Origin: Georgenia wutianyii
GTDB lineage: Bacteria; Actinomycetota; Actinomycetes; Actinomycetales; Actinomycetaceae
Assembly (NCBI RefSeq): GCF_006349365.1
Contig: NZ_CP040899.1
Location: 1,922,001-1,986,000 of the forward strand
Direction of reading: 5' to 3'
DNA: 64,000 nt
The notes beneath the pieces were generated by a model, which was given only the letters and a program-made list of their open reading frames with translations, was not told the origin of the DNA and did not search any database. Positions 47,535 to 56,411 of the stretch are shown in pieces. The position numbers were made by a program, and so were the translations under genes. The first letter of the stretch is position 1. Every line of letters begins with the position of its first letter.

Positions 47535-48986
47535 ATGAAGGCTCACACCCGCACCCGAGCGCCCCGCTCCGTCGGTCGCACCGGCGTCAGCCTCGCGCTC
47601 GCGGCGACCACGATCGCGGCGATGACGGTCCCGGCGGGGGCCGCAGGGCTCTCGCACCCGACCCAGACCGTCGGGGCCACGGCCCTCGCCACGGTCCCGA
47701 CGGCACCCCAGCGCGTCGCCGCCACCTACCAGGTGCGGCCGGGTGACACCGTGGGCGCCATCGCGCTGCGGACCGGCACGACCGTCTCGGCGATCGTCGC
47801 GGCGAACAACCTGCGCTCCGACGCCCTCATCAAGATCGGCCAGATCCTGCGACTGCCCTCCGGCGCCCAGGCCGCGGCCCCGACGCGCACCCCCGCCTCT
47901 GCAGCAACGACGCACACCGTCGCGGCGGGCGACACCGTCTCCGGCCTCGCCAAGCGCTACGGCACGACCGTCGAGGCGATCGTCTCGGCGAACCGTCTGG
48001 ACCACCGGGCCCTCATCATCATCGGCCAGCGGCTCACGGTCCCGGGCGCCGCCGTCGTGCCCGCGACCCCGGCCCCCGCGGCCCCCGCGAGCACGACGAC
48101 GGCTCACACGCACGTCGTCCAGGCGGGCGACACCGTCTCGGGCCTGGCCAAGCGCTACGGCACCACCGTGTCCCGCATCGTCTCGGCCAACGGCCTGAGC
48201 AACGCCGGACTCATCTACGTCGGCCAGCGGCTCACGGTCTCGGGCAGCGGGGCGGCGCCCGCGGCTCCCGCCCCGACCACCACCCAGGTGAGCAACCCGG
48301 TGAGCAGCACGCCGGCGAGCAGCGCGGCGGGCACCCACGTCGTGCGCTCCGGGGAGACCGTCTCGGGCATCGCCCAGCGCTACGGCACCACCGTCGCGGC
48401 GATCATCTCGGCCAACCGGCTCGGCAACGCCGGCCTCATCCAGATCGGCCAGCGGCTCACCATCCCGGGCGCCTCCGCCTCCGGTGGCGGATCGAGCCAG
48501 CAGCTCGTCGGGGACACCTTCCTCGGACGCACCTACGCGAGCAACGTCGTCTCCGCCGCGAACACGAACAAGGCGACGCTCCTGTCGATGTCGGTCCCCT
48601 CCCGGGACCAGATGCGCGCCATGGTGCGTGAGACGGCCGTGCGCATGGGCGTCGACCCCGCCCTCGCCCTCGCCATCGCCCAGCAGGAGTCCGGCTTCGA
48701 CGCCCGTGCGGTCTCCCCCGCCAACGCCGTCGGCGTCATGCAGGTCATCCCGAGCTCGGGCGAGTGGGCCTCGACCCTCGTGGGCCGCCGCCTCAACCTC
48801 CTCGACCCGCAGGACAACGTCACCGCGGGCGTCGCGATCCTGCGCCAGCTCGTGCGGGCGGCCGACAACCTCGACCAGGCGGTCGCGGGCTACTACCAGG
48901 GCCTCGCCGGGGTGAAGCGCAACGGCATGTACCCGGACACCCGGAACTACGTCGCCGGCATCCGCACCCTCATGCGCCAGTTCTGA
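47535..48986 (+). CDS. Secreted LysM / lytic transglycosylase protein
   Basis: A 483-residue cell-wall hydrolase. A long signal peptide (residues 1-37, VSLALAATTIAAMTVPAGAA) is followed by four LysM peptidoglycan-binding domains at about 64-108, 126-170, 190-234 and 265-309, separated by Ala/Pro/Thr linkers. The C-terminal SLT-type transglycosylase (about 355-483) has the catalytic glutamate in ALAIAQQESGFDARAVSPAN and the VMQVIP motif. It would cleave glycan strands outside the membrane. GGAGG lies six bases before ATG 47535. A candidate promoter is TTTACG...TAGTGT at 47426-47455. The PASTA kinase gene downstream suggests coordinated wall control. Confidence 0.93.
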   Translation: MKAHTRTRAPRSVGRTGVSLALAATTIAAMTVPAGAAGLSHPTQTVGATALATVPTAPQRVAATYQVRPGDTVGAIALRTGTTVSAIVAANNLRSDALIKIGQILRLPSGAQAAAPTRTPASAATTHTVAAGDTVSGLAKRYGTTVEAIVSANRLDHRALIIIGQRLTVPGAAVVPATPAPAAPASTTTAHTHVVQAGDTVSGLAKRYGTTVSRIVSANGLSNAGLIYVGQRLTVSGSGAAPAAPAPTTTQVSNPVSSTPASSAAGTHVVRSGETVSGIAQRYGTTVAAIISANRLGNAGLIQIGQRLTIPGASASGGGSSQQLVGDTFLGRTYASNVVSAANTNKATLLSMSVPSRDQMRAMVRETAVRMGVDPALALAIAQQESGFDARAVSPANAVGVMQVIPSSGEWASTLVGRRLNLLDPQDNVTAGVAILRQLVRAADNLDQAVAGYYQGLAGVKRNGMYPDTRNYVAGIRTLMRQF

Positions 48987-48994
48987 GCCCACCC

Positions 48995-49280
48995 GGCTGT
49001 CAGCCAGAACTCCGCTCTCGCGCAGAAGTCGGCTCTCGCGCAGAAGTCGGCTCTCGCGCAAAAGTCGGCTCTCGCGCAAAAGTCGGCTCTCGGCGTGAGG
49101 TGCCCGTCCCCTTCACGCCGACAGCGGAGTTCTGCGTGACGGCGGAGTTCTGCGTGACAGCGGAGTTCTGCGTGACAGCGGAGTTCTGCGTGACAGCGGA
49201 GTTCTGCGTGACAGCGGAGTTCTGCGTGACAGCGGGGTTCTGCGCGTCGGCGGACCTGGTCGCGAGAGCGGGGTTGCGTG
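48995..49280. repeat. 18-bp repeat array 2: two opposed arms, mirror polarity of array 1
   Basis: This array lies in the 408-bp gap between the LysM gene and the kinase gene. The left arm (48995-49102) contains about six units such as GGCTCTCGCGCAGAAGTC and GGCTCTCGCGCAAAAGTC, two substitutions or fewer from units of array 1's right arm. After a short spacer the right arm (49119-49280) has about nine units of the opposite orientation, five of them identical TGACAGCGGAGTTCTGCG. The 18-bp register is kept within each arm. The two arms have diverged from each other more than in array 1. The remaining 114 bp before the kinase gene show only its promoter. Confidence 0.88.
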
Positions 49281-49394
49281 TCGGCACAGCGGCTCCCGTC
49301 CAGAGGGGTCTCGCGTGAGCAGTGAGGGGCCTCGCAGGCGGCGCACCGGCGGACCTGTGCGGCTCGGCCGCCGCGCGACCATAGACTCACGTCC

Positions 49395-51317
49395 GTGCAA
49401 GGCACCGTGAGCGACCCCCTGATCGGCCGTCTCGTCGACGGCCGCTACGAGGTGCACGCGCGCGTCGCGCGCGGCGGCATGGCCACCGTCTACCGGGCGC
49501 TGGACCGGCGTCTGGACCGGACCGTCGCGCTCAAGGTCATGCACCCGCACCTCGCGGACAGCGCCGACTTCGTCGCGCGCTTCCGCCGCGAGGCACGTTC
49601 CGCCGCCCGGCTCAACCACCCGGGCATCGTCGCGATCTACGACCAGGGCCACGCCGACGACGCGACCTACCTCGCGATGGAGCTCGTCGAGGGGCACAAC
49701 CTGCGCGCCGAGCTCCGCCGCCACGGCGCCCTGCCGCTCGGGCGCGCCCTCGAGGTCGCCGACGGTGTCCTCGACGCCCTCGCCTGCGCGCACCGCGCCG
49801 GGGTCGTCCACCGCGACGTCAAGCCCGAGAACATCCTCCTCGAGGCCGACGGGCGCACCAAGGTCACCGACTTCGGCCTCGCCCGCGCCGTCACCGAGGT
49901 GACGGCCGCCTCGACGGGCACCGTCCTCGGGACGGTCGCCTACCTCGCCCCGGAGATCGTCACGTCCGGCACCGCCGACGCGCGGGCCGACGTCTACGCC
50001 CTCGGCGTCGTCCTGTTCGAGCTCGTCACCGGCTCCCAGCCGTTCGTCGCCGACCAGCCCATCCGCGTCGCGTTCCAGCACGTCAACGACGGCGTCCCGC
50101 TGCCCTCGACCCGGGTGCCGTGGCTGCCCGCCGAGGTCGACGAGCTCGTCGCCGCGCTCACCGCCCGCGACGCCGCCGACCGCCCGGCCGACGCCGACGC
50201 CGCCCTCACCCTCCTGCGCCGCACCCGCGACGTGCTCGACGAGGCCACCCTCGCCCGCCGCGCCGACGTCCCCCCGGCCACGGAGGAGGACGGCGAGCCC
50301 GCCGACTCCTCCTCCACCGACGTCACCGCGCTCGCCGCGGGCACCGTCGCCCTCCCCATCGGCGCGATCCCCCCGGAGGTCGCCGAGCCCGAGGCGCACC
50401 CGGGTGGTCCGGCCCGCAGACGGCGCCGGCGTCGCGGCTTCGCCTTCCTCATGCTCCTGCTCGTCCTCGGCGTCGCCGGCGGCGGGTCGTGGTGGTGGTT
50501 CACCGCGGGCCCGGGCGCCTACGTCACCGTGCCCGAGGTCGTCGGCCTCAGTGAGGACGAGGCGGTCGGCGTGCTCACCGAGGCGGGCATCGCCCTGGAG
50601 GTCGAGCGCGAGAACCACGACACGGCCCCGCAGAGCGAGGTGTTCGCGGCCGAACCCGCTCCCGGGGACCAGGTCCACAAGGACGGCACCGTCCTCCTGC
50701 GGGTCTCGGAGGGCATCCTCATGGTCCCCGTGCCGGCCGTCGTCGGACTGGAGCAGGCACAGGCCGAGCAGGCGCTCGCCGACGCGCAGCTCACCCTCGG
50801 CCAGGTCGAGACGCCGTGGAACGACGAGGTGCCGGCCGGGCAGGTGATGGCCGCGAACCCGGCGCCCGAGGAGGTCATCCCGTACAACCAGCCGGTCGAC
50901 CTCGTCGTGTCGGCCGGGCGGGAGCCCGTCGAGCTCGTCTCCGTCGTCGGCGCCGACTCCGACACCGCGGTCGCCGACCTCGACAACGCCGGCCTCGGTG
51001 CCGTCGTCGAGGAGGCCTACGACGCGAGCGTCCCCGCGGGCCGCGTCATCTCCCAGACCCCGTCCCCGGGCGACGGCGTCCAGCTCTACCGCGGCGACGA
51101 CGTCACCATCACCGTGTCCCTCGGTCCGCAGCCGGTCGCGCTGCCCGACCTCGTGGGGCGCCAGCTCGGCGCGGCCACCGCGGAGCTCGAGCGGGCCGGT
51201 TTCGTCGTCGAGGTGGAGCGGGTGCTCGGCGGCATCTTCGGCACGGTCCGCAGCATGTCCCCCGCCGCCGGCGAGCTGGCCGTGCCCGGGTCGACCGTCA
51301 CCCTCACCGTCGTCTGA
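49395..51317 (+). CDS. pknL: Ser/Thr protein kinase with four PASTA domains
   Basis: A 640-residue membrane kinase. The cytoplasmic kinase domain (about 12-275) has the P-loop VARGGMATVYRA, lysine in VALKVM, catalytic loop VHRDVKPENI (D141), DFGLAR and GTVAYLAPE. An acidic linker, a poly-Arg stop-transfer and one membrane helix (about 349-370) follow. Four extracellular PASTA repeats (about 376-640) should bind muropeptides or lipid II. It occupies the pknL place near the Rv2175c-like gene, but M. tuberculosis PknL lacks PASTA repeats. TAGACT at 49382-49387, seven bases before the GTG, points to a leaderless mRNA. Confidence 0.93.
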   Translation: MQGTVSDPLIGRLVDGRYEVHARVARGGMATVYRALDRRLDRTVALKVMHPHLADSADFVARFRREARSAARLNHPGIVAIYDQGHADDATYLAMELVEGHNLRAELRRHGALPLGRALEVADGVLDALACAHRAGVVHRDVKPENILLEADGRTKVTDFGLARAVTEVTAASTGTVLGTVAYLAPEIVTSGTADARADVYALGVVLFELVTGSQPFVADQPIRVAFQHVNDGVPLPSTRVPWLPAEVDELVAALTARDAADRPADADAALTLLRRTRDVLDEATLARRADVPPATEEDGEPADSSSTDVTALAAGTVALPIGAIPPEVAEPEAHPGGPARRRRRRRGFAFLMLLLVLGVAGGGSWWWFTAGPGAYVTVPEVVGLSEDEAVGVLTEAGIALEVERENHDTAPQSEVFAAEPAPGDQVHKDGTVLLRVSEGILMVPVPAVVGLEQAQAEQALADAQLTLGQVETPWNDEVPAGQVMAANPAPEEVIPYNQPVDLVVSAGREPVELVSVVGADSDTAVADLDNAGLGAVVEEAYDASVPAGRVISQTPSPGDGVQLYRGDDVTITVSLGPQPVALPDLVGRQLGAATAELERAGFVVEVERVLGGIFGTVRSMSPAAGELAVPGSTVTLTVV

Positions 51318-51362
51318 CCCCTGTCGCGGACCGGGACGTTGGTCCCGGCCCGTCCCATTTGA

Positions 51363-51410
51363 CCACTACATGTTGTGGTCGGAGCCGCGACACGCCCCTA
51401 CTGATTGTGT
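51363..51410 (+). promoter_or_regulatory. Paired NrdR-box-like operator of nrdDG
   Basis: Box 1 (51363-51378) is CCACTACATGTTGTGG, inside the 20-bp near-perfect palindrome at 51361-51380. It matches the NrdR-box core CWANATNTWG. Box 2 (51395-51410) is CCCCTACTGATTGTGT, sharing 11 of 16 positions with box 1. The boxes are separated by 16 bp, so their centres are 32 bp (three helical turns) apart, as known for NrdR sites. No nrdR gene is in the window. Confidence 0.82.
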
Positions 51411-51473
51411 TTCGAGGTCTCTGCCAGCCCTAGCGTCGTCGGTGCGCACCACTTACCGGACCAGGGAGGACCC

Positions 51474-53333
51474 ATGTCAGAGGCCCGCACACCGCGAGTT
51501 TCCGTCGACCCCGTCACCACCATCGAGGAGTACCTCGACCGAAGCGACTGGCGGGTCAACGCCAACGCGAACCAGGGCTACTCGCTGGGCGGCATGATGC
51601 TCAACACGACCGGCAAGGTCGTGGCCAACTACTGGCTGAGCACCGTGTACGCACCGGAGGCGGGCACCGCCCACCGCGAGGGCGACATCCACATCCACGA
51701 CCTCGACATGTTCGCCGGCTACTGCGCCGGCTGGTCGCTGCGCCGGCTGCTCGAGGAGGGCTTCAACGGGGTGCCCGGGGCGATCAGCGCCGGCCCCGCC
51801 AAGCACTTCTCCTCCGCCGTCGGGCAGATCGTCAACTTCCTCGGCACCCTGCAGAACGAGTGGGCCGGCGCCCAGGCGTTCAGCTCCTTCGACACCTACA
51901 TGGCCCCCTTCGTGCGCCTGGACGAGATGTCCTACCGCGAGGTCAAGCAGTGCATGCAGGAGCTCATCTACAACCTCAACGTCCCCTCCCGCTGGGGTAC
52001 GCAGACCCCGTTCACCAACCTCACCTTCGACTGGACCTGCCCGGAGGACCTGCGCGAGCAGGTGCCGCTCATCGGCGGCGAGCCGTGCGACTTCGCCTAC
52101 GGGGACCTCCAGGCGGAGATGGACATGGTCAACCGCGCGTACATGGAGGTGATGACGGAGGGCGACGCCAACGGACGCGTCTTCACCTTCCCCATCCCCA
52201 CGTACAACATCACCAAGGACTTCGACTGGGAGGCGGAGAACACCGAGCGCCTCTTCGCGATGACGGCGAAGTACGGGCTCCCCTACTTCCAGAACTTCGT
52301 CAACTCCGACCTCGACCCGGGCATGATCCGCTCGATGTGCTGCCGCCTGCAGCTCGACCTGCGCGAGCTCCTCAAGCGCGGCAACGGCCTGTTCGGCTCC
52401 GCGGAGCAGACCGGCTCCCTGGGCGTCGTCACGGTCAACATGGCCCGCCTCGGCTACCTCCACGCGCTCGACGAGGACGGCCTCGTGCGCCGGCTGGACG
52501 AGCTCATGGACATCGCCCGGGACACCCTGGAGCTCAAGCGGGTCGTCATCCAGGAGCACATCGACGGCGGCCTGTTCCCCTTCACCAAGCGCTACCTCGG
52601 CACCCTGGACAACCACTTCTCGACCATCGGCGTCAACGGGATGAACGAGATGGTGCGCAACTTCAGCCTCGGGGAGTACGACATCACCGACCCCCGCGGC
52701 CACGCCCTGTGCGCCCGCATCCTCGACCACGTCCGCGACCGGATGGTGGAGTACCAGGAGGCCACCGGCCACCTGTACAACCTCGAGGCCACCCCCGCCG
52801 AGGGCACGACGTACCGCTTCGCCAAGGAGGACCGCAAGCGGTTCCCCGGCATCATCCAGGCGGGCACCGACACCAACCCGTACTACACGAACTCCTCCCA
52901 GCTCCCCGTCGGCTTCACCGACGACCCGTTCGAGGCCCTGGAGCGCCAGGAGGAGCTGCAGTCGAAGTACACCGGCGGCACGGTGCTCCACCTGTACATG
53001 AACGAGCGAGTCTCCTCCCCCGAGGCGTGCAAGCAGCTCGTGCGGCGCGCGCTGGAGAACTTCCGCCTGCCCTACGTGACGATCACCCCGACCTTCTCCA
53101 TCTGCCCGAACCACGGCTACCTCTCCGGTGAGCACTTCACCTGCCCGCAGTGCGCCGAGGAGCGCTCCGAGGAGGTCGCGTGCGAGGTGTGGACCCGGGT
53201 CATGGGCTACTTCCGGCCGGTGAGCTCGTTCAACATCGGCAAGAAGGGCGAGTACGCCGAGCGGGAGATGTTCACCGAGAGCGCCGCCGCGTCCTCCCCC
53301 ACCGCCGAGCGCCTCGCCGGGCAGCCGGCATGA
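51474..53333 (+). CDS. nrdD: Anaerobic (class III) ribonucleoside-triphosphate reductase
   Basis: A 619-residue glycyl-radical enzyme reducing NTPs to dNTPs without oxygen. The early conserved stretch HREGDIHIHDLDMFAGYCAG and SSRWGTQTPFTNLTFDWTCP are present. A zinc-binding end (SICPNHGYLSGEHFTCPQCA) precedes the radical loop FNIGKKGEYAER with glycine at about 589. The protein starts directly with the catalytic region and lacks the N-terminal ATP-cone of the E. coli enzyme, so allosteric control by dATP may differ. GGGAGGA precedes the ATG. nrdG overlaps its stop by four bases, and NrdR-like boxes lie upstream. Confidence 0.96.
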   Translation: MSEARTPRVSVDPVTTIEEYLDRSDWRVNANANQGYSLGGMMLNTTGKVVANYWLSTVYAPEAGTAHREGDIHIHDLDMFAGYCAGWSLRRLLEEGFNGVPGAISAGPAKHFSSAVGQIVNFLGTLQNEWAGAQAFSSFDTYMAPFVRLDEMSYREVKQCMQELIYNLNVPSRWGTQTPFTNLTFDWTCPEDLREQVPLIGGEPCDFAYGDLQAEMDMVNRAYMEVMTEGDANGRVFTFPIPTYNITKDFDWEAENTERLFAMTAKYGLPYFQNFVNSDLDPGMIRSMCCRLQLDLRELLKRGNGLFGSAEQTGSLGVVTVNMARLGYLHALDEDGLVRRLDELMDIARDTLELKRVVIQEHIDGGLFPFTKRYLGTLDNHFSTIGVNGMNEMVRNFSLGEYDITDPRGHALCARILDHVRDRMVEYQEATGHLYNLEATPAEGTTYRFAKEDRKRFPGIIQAGTDTNPYYTNSSQLPVGFTDDPFEALERQEELQSKYTGGTVLHLYMNERVSSPEACKQLVRRALENFRLPYVTITPTFSICPNHGYLSGEHFTCPQCAEERSEEVACEVWTRVMGYFRPVSSFNIGKKGEYAEREMFTESAAASSPTAERLAGQPA

Positions 53334-54091
53334 CGTCCGTCGCGGCGGCCGCCCCGGCCAGGGCCACCGTCTCGGCCACCGACCTCCAGGTGGCGGGGAT
53401 GACCCCGCTGTCCACGGTCGACTGGCCAGGGCGGCTCGTCGCGACGGTGTTCTGCCAGGGCTGTCCCTGGGACTGCTCCTACTGCCACAACCCGGGCCTC
53501 ATCCCGCCACGTACCCCCGGGCAGCTCGCGTGGGACGACGTCCTCGCCTTCCTCCACCGGCGTCGGCGCCTGCTCGACGGCGTCGTCTTCTCCGGCGGTG
53601 AGGCGACGCGGCAGGCCGCGCTCCTGCCCGCCGTGCGCGCCGTGCGCGAGCTCGGCTTCGCCGTCGGGCTCCACACGGCCGGCCCCTACCCCCGCCGGCT
53701 CGCGGCCGTGCTCGAGGACGTCGACTGGGTCGGCCTGGACGTCAAGGCGCTGCCCGAGGACTACGACGACGTCGTGGGCCGGCCCGGCGCCTCCCACCTC
53801 GCCTGGGACTGCCTCGACGTCCTCGTCGCCTCGGGCGTCGCCCACGAGGTGCGAACGACGATCGCCCCCGGCTCCCCCGCGGCGCGCCACGCCGTCGAGA
53901 TCGCCCGGCGGGTGCGCGACGCGGGGGCGCAGTCCTTCGCCCTCCAGGTCGCCCGCACCACGGGGACCCGCGCGGAGTTCACCGCCTCCCACGACGCCGC
54001 CGACCGCGCCGCCTGGCGCGAGGAGGTCGCCCGGCTCGACGCGCAGATCCGCGCGCTCGGCCTGCCCGACTACACCCTGCGGGAGGCCTGA
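53330..54091 (+). CDS. nrdG: Anaerobic ribonucleotide reductase activating protein (radical SAM)
   Basis: A 253-residue radical SAM activase for NrdD. The cluster motif is FCQGCPWDCSYCHNPGL with cysteines at 45, 49 and 52, followed by VFSGGEATRQAALLPAV. It is longer than the roughly 155-residue E. coli NrdG and closer to the PflA-like long type, with a full partial TIM barrel (VDWVGLDVKALPEDYDDVVG). The ATG overlaps the nrdD stop (ATGA), so translation is coupled. It ends 52 bp before the ether-lipid-type operon, which has its own promoter. Confidence 0.94.
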   Translation: MTSVAAAAPARATVSATDLQVAGMTPLSTVDWPGRLVATVFCQGCPWDCSYCHNPGLIPPRTPGQLAWDDVLAFLHRRRRLLDGVVFSGGEATRQAALLPAVRAVRELGFAVGLHTAGPYPRRLAAVLEDVDWVGLDVKALPEDYDDVVGRPGASHLAWDCLDVLVASGVAHEVRTTIAPGSPAARHAVEIARRVRDAGAQSFALQVARTTGTRAEFTASHDAADRAAWREEVARLDAQIRALGLPDYTLREA

Positions 54092-54143
54092 GCACGGCGC
54101 GGGATGTTCTGGTCGAGGGCGGCCGGCCGCTAGAGTTCGGCAA

Positions 54144-56411
54144 ATGCACTCACCGTTGGAGCACGCGCACGTCCTCGTCACGGGCGCCACCGGCTTCGTC
54201 GGACAGGCCGTCGTCGAGAAGCTCCTGTCCGCCTACCCCACGACGCGGATCAGCATCCTCGTCCGACCCCGCGGGGACCTCACCGCCCAGCGCAGGGCGG
54301 AGAAGCTGCTGCGCAAGCCCGTCTTCCGTGGCTGGCGCGAGTCGGTCGGCGAGGAGAACGCCCTCGCCGCGTTCACCGAGCGGGTCACCGTCATCCCCGG
54401 CGACCTCGAGGACGTCCCCGAGCTGCCCACGGACCTCGACGTCGTCGTCCACTCGGCCTCGAGCGTCTCCTTCGACCTGCCGATCGACGAGGCCTTCACC
54501 GCGAACGTCGCCGGCCCGGTCAACCTCTACGAGCGACTGCTCGCCACCGGGACCGACCCGCACGTCGTCCACGTCTCGACGAGCTACGTCGCCGGGCTGC
54601 GCAAGGGCGTGGCCGAGGAGCGCAGCCTCGGTCACGACGTCGACCACCGCGCCGAGCTGCGGTCCGCGCTCGCCGCGCGGGAGGAGGCCGAGCGCGCCTC
54701 ACGCCGCCCCGAGGTGCTCCAGGAGCTGCTCCGCCAGGCGGAGGTCGACCACCGCCGCGCCGGTCCGCGCGCCGTGGCAGCCGCCGCCGAGGCAGCCCGC
54801 GAGGCGTGGGTGCGCGACGAGCTCGTCTCCCACGCCCGCACCCGGGCACTGTCCCTCGGCTGGCCCGACGTCTACACCTTCACCAAGGCCATGGGCGAGC
54901 GCGTCGCCGAGGAGCTGTGGCAGAGCAACGGCCACCGCCTCTCGGTCGTCCGCCCGACGATCATCGAGTCCTCGCTGCGCCACCCCTTCCCCGGCTGGAT
55001 CGACGGCTTCAAGGTCGCCGACCCGCTCATCGCCGCCTACGGGCGCGGCCTGCTGCCGGAGTTCCCGGCGCTGGCCGACACCGTGCTCGACGTCATCCCC
55101 GTCGACTTCGTCGTCAACGCGATCCTCGCGGCCGCCGCCGTCCCGCCCGCAGCCGGCGAGGCCGCCTACTACCAGGTCTCCTCGGGCATCACGAACCCGC
55201 TGCGCTTCGGCAAGCTCTACGAGTACGTGCGCGAGTACTTCTCCGCCAACCCGATGCGCGACTCCAGCGGCTCGCACGTGTCCGTGCCCGCGTGGTCCTT
55301 CCCCCACCGCGGCGCGGTCGAGCGCGCGCTGCGCCGCCGGGAGCGCGTCGTCGACGTCGCCGACCGCGCGCTCGCGCAGATGCCCGCCCGGCCGGCCACC
55401 CGCAAGTGGATGTCCACGCTCTACAAGGCGCGTCGCGACCTCACGACGCTGCGCAAGTTCACCTCGCTCTACCAGCCGTACACCGAGATCGAGGTCATCT
55501 TCGACGACGCGCGTACCCGCGCGCTGCACGACTCCCTGCCCGCCGAGCGGCGCCTGGAGCACGGCTTCGACACCACCGAGATCGACTGGAAGACCTACCT
55601 CCAGGAGATCCACATCCCCGGCGTGCCCGGGCTCACCCGCGGGGACCGCCCCAAGGAGAAGGCCCCCACGGACGCCGAGCTGCCCCAGCGCAGCGACGTC
55701 GTCGCCGTCTTCGACCTGCAGCGCACGGTCATCGCCGCGACGCTCGTCGAGCAGTACCTGTGGGTCGAGCTCGCCACCCGCCCGCCCTCGCGCTGGCCGC
55801 GGGCGCTGGGCAACCTCGTGGCCCTCGGGCCGCGCTACCTCCAGGCCGAGCAGCGCGACCGCGGCGACTTCATCCGCACGTTCATGCGTCGCTACGCCGG
55901 CACGCACGAGGCGGAGCTGCGCGCGGCGATCGCCGACCGCGTCCAGGAGTCGCTGCGCCGGGACGTCCTGCACGAGGCCGTCGCCCAGATCCGACGCCAC
56001 CGCGCCGCCGGGCACCGCACGGTCCTCGTCACCGGCGAGATCGACGTCTTCGTCGAGCCGCTCGCCTCGCTCTTCGACGTCGTCGTCGCCGGGAAGATGG
56101 AGAAGGACGACGACGGCCGCTGGACCGGCCACCTCGCCACCTCCCCGCTCGTCGGGGAGTCGCGCGCGACCTGGCTGACCCGCTACGCGCGCGACGAGGG
56201 CATCGACCTCACCGGGTCCTACGCCTACGGCGACAGCTACGCCGACCGGCCGTGGCTCGAGGTCGTCGGCAACCCGAGCGTCGTCAACCCCGACGCGCAG
56301 CTCTACCGGTACGCTCGCGCTCAGCGCTGGCCCGTGCACTCGTGGACGACGACCGTCGAGGGCCGGGTGACACCCGTCCTGCGTAGTCTGAAGGAGGCGG
56401 TGCGCCGATGA
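54144..56411 (+). CDS. Fatty acyl-CoA reductase (FAR-type SDR) fused to a HAD-IB domain
   Basis: A 755-residue fusion. The N-terminal extended SDR (about 1-400) has the NADP motif VTGATGFVGQAVVEKLL, the catalytic YTFTK (Y244, K248), and the FAR hallmark VVRPTIIESSLRHPFPGWID, so it should reduce acyl-CoA to a fatty aldehyde or alcohol. Residues about 515-730 are a phosphoserine-phosphatase-like HAD domain with VTGEID and YGDSYADRPWLEV. Motif I reads DLQRT (D524-T528), so the usual second Asp is Gln. TAGAGT at 54131-54136 lies seven bases before the ATG (leaderless). Its stop overlaps the next start, heading a coupled four-gene operon. Confidence 0.87.
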   Translation: MHSPLEHAHVLVTGATGFVGQAVVEKLLSAYPTTRISILVRPRGDLTAQRRAEKLLRKPVFRGWRESVGEENALAAFTERVTVIPGDLEDVPELPTDLDVVVHSASSVSFDLPIDEAFTANVAGPVNLYERLLATGTDPHVVHVSTSYVAGLRKGVAEERSLGHDVDHRAELRSALAAREEAERASRRPEVLQELLRQAEVDHRRAGPRAVAAAAEAAREAWVRDELVSHARTRALSLGWPDVYTFTKAMGERVAEELWQSNGHRLSVVRPTIIESSLRHPFPGWIDGFKVADPLIAAYGRGLLPEFPALADTVLDVIPVDFVVNAILAAAAVPPAAGEAAYYQVSSGITNPLRFGKLYEYVREYFSANPMRDSSGSHVSVPAWSFPHRGAVERALRRRERVVDVADRALAQMPARPATRKWMSTLYKARRDLTTLRKFTSLYQPYTEIEVIFDDARTRALHDSLPAERRLEHGFDTTEIDWKTYLQEIHIPGVPGLTRGDRPKEKAPTDAELPQRSDVVAVFDLQRTVIAATLVEQYLWVELATRPPSRWPRALGNLVALGPRYLQAEQRDRGDFIRTFMRRYAGTHEAELRAAIADRVQESLRRDVLHEAVAQIRRHRAAGHRTVLVTGEIDVFVEPLASLFDVVVAGKMEKDDDGRWTGHLATSPLVGESRATWLTRYARDEGIDLTGSYAYGDSYADRPWLEVVGNPSVVNPDAQLYRYARAQRWPVHSWTTTVEGRVTPVLRSLKEAVRR

